NCBI GenBank assembly: GCA_031552655.1
Contig: JAVBML010000009.1
Location: 1-5,438 of the forward strand
Length of the DNA: 5,438 nucleotides
Source: CAZTPH01 sp031552655
GTDB lineage: Bacteria; Pseudomonadota; Gammaproteobacteria; UBA9339
Reading direction: 5' to 3'
Shown here: positions 5,379-5,438 of the stretch, in pieces
How positions within the stretch are numbered: position 1 is the stretch's first letter
How the letters are laid out: each line of letters opens with the position of its first letter
Made by a program: the position numbers and the translations under genes
Notes under the pieces: model-generated
Databases searched by the model: none
What the model was told of the DNA's origin: nothing
The model's input: the letters and a program-made list of their open reading frames with translations, nothing else

Positions 5379-5438
5379 CTCGGCCGTCCCGCAGCTGGAA
5401 TACGCTACTATGACTTAACGCTTAGTATAGATTTTTAG
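5379..5438. repeat. Right copy of 60-bp exact direct repeat
   Basis: Identical to bases 1-60 in the same orientation, ending at the final base of the window. The preceding stretch (5350-5378) has no match in the window except CTTAACGC (5356-5363), which recurs inside the repeat at 5414-5421. If the two ends are joined, the sequence between the small ORF and tRNA-Pro would be a single intergenic region of about 200 bases. Confidence 0.95.

Overview
The window looks like chromosomal DNA from a fairly AT-rich gammaproteobacterium (about 40-43% G+C on lines counted by eye). Four housekeeping genes are recognisable and all resemble gammaproteobacterial forms: NAD kinase (nadK), DNA repair ATPase RecN, an AlgC-type phosphomannomutase/phosphoglucomutase and dUTPase (dut). 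The nadK-recN and dut-algC neighbourhoods are both familiar from gammaproteobacteria. Codon use, the broken gene fragment and the repeats could fit a host-associated lineage, but nothing here fixes the family.

Layout, left to right. Bases 1-60 are an exact copy of the last 60 bases (5379-5438). A tRNA-Pro(TGG) gene with encoded CCA lies at 139-215 on the minus strand, and two stem-loops follow its 3' end. The short gap 216-326 holds two divergent, overlapping promoters, one for the tRNA and one for nadK. nadK (327-1217) and recN (1211-2884) form a plus-strand pair that overlaps by 7 bases. They converge, with only 3 bases between stop codons, on a minus-strand pair: dut (4274-4735) followed without a gap by algC (2888-4273). 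A good -10 box for dut sits at 4787-4792. Upstream of it, 4795-5077 on the minus strand holds the C-terminal end of an unrecognised protein gene, broken by what looks like a single extra T in a T5 run. A 64-residue ORF of unknown function (5125-5319, plus strand) has a good Shine-Dalgarno sequence. It is followed by a 9-bp palindrome and the GC-rich terminal repeat.

Functionally, NadK supplies NADP, RecN acts in double-strand break repair, and Dut keeps uracil out of DNA while making dUMP for thymidylate synthesis. The AlgC-like enzyme feeds sugar phosphates into lipopolysaccharide or exopolysaccharide synthesis. The four core genes are intact and carry their catalytic motifs.

No obviously new multi-gene system is present. 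The points most worth a second look are the terminal direct repeat, the mutually exclusive stem-loops at the recN/algC junction, the frameshifted gene remnant, the orphan 64-residue ORF, and the strong excess of the palindrome CCATGG.
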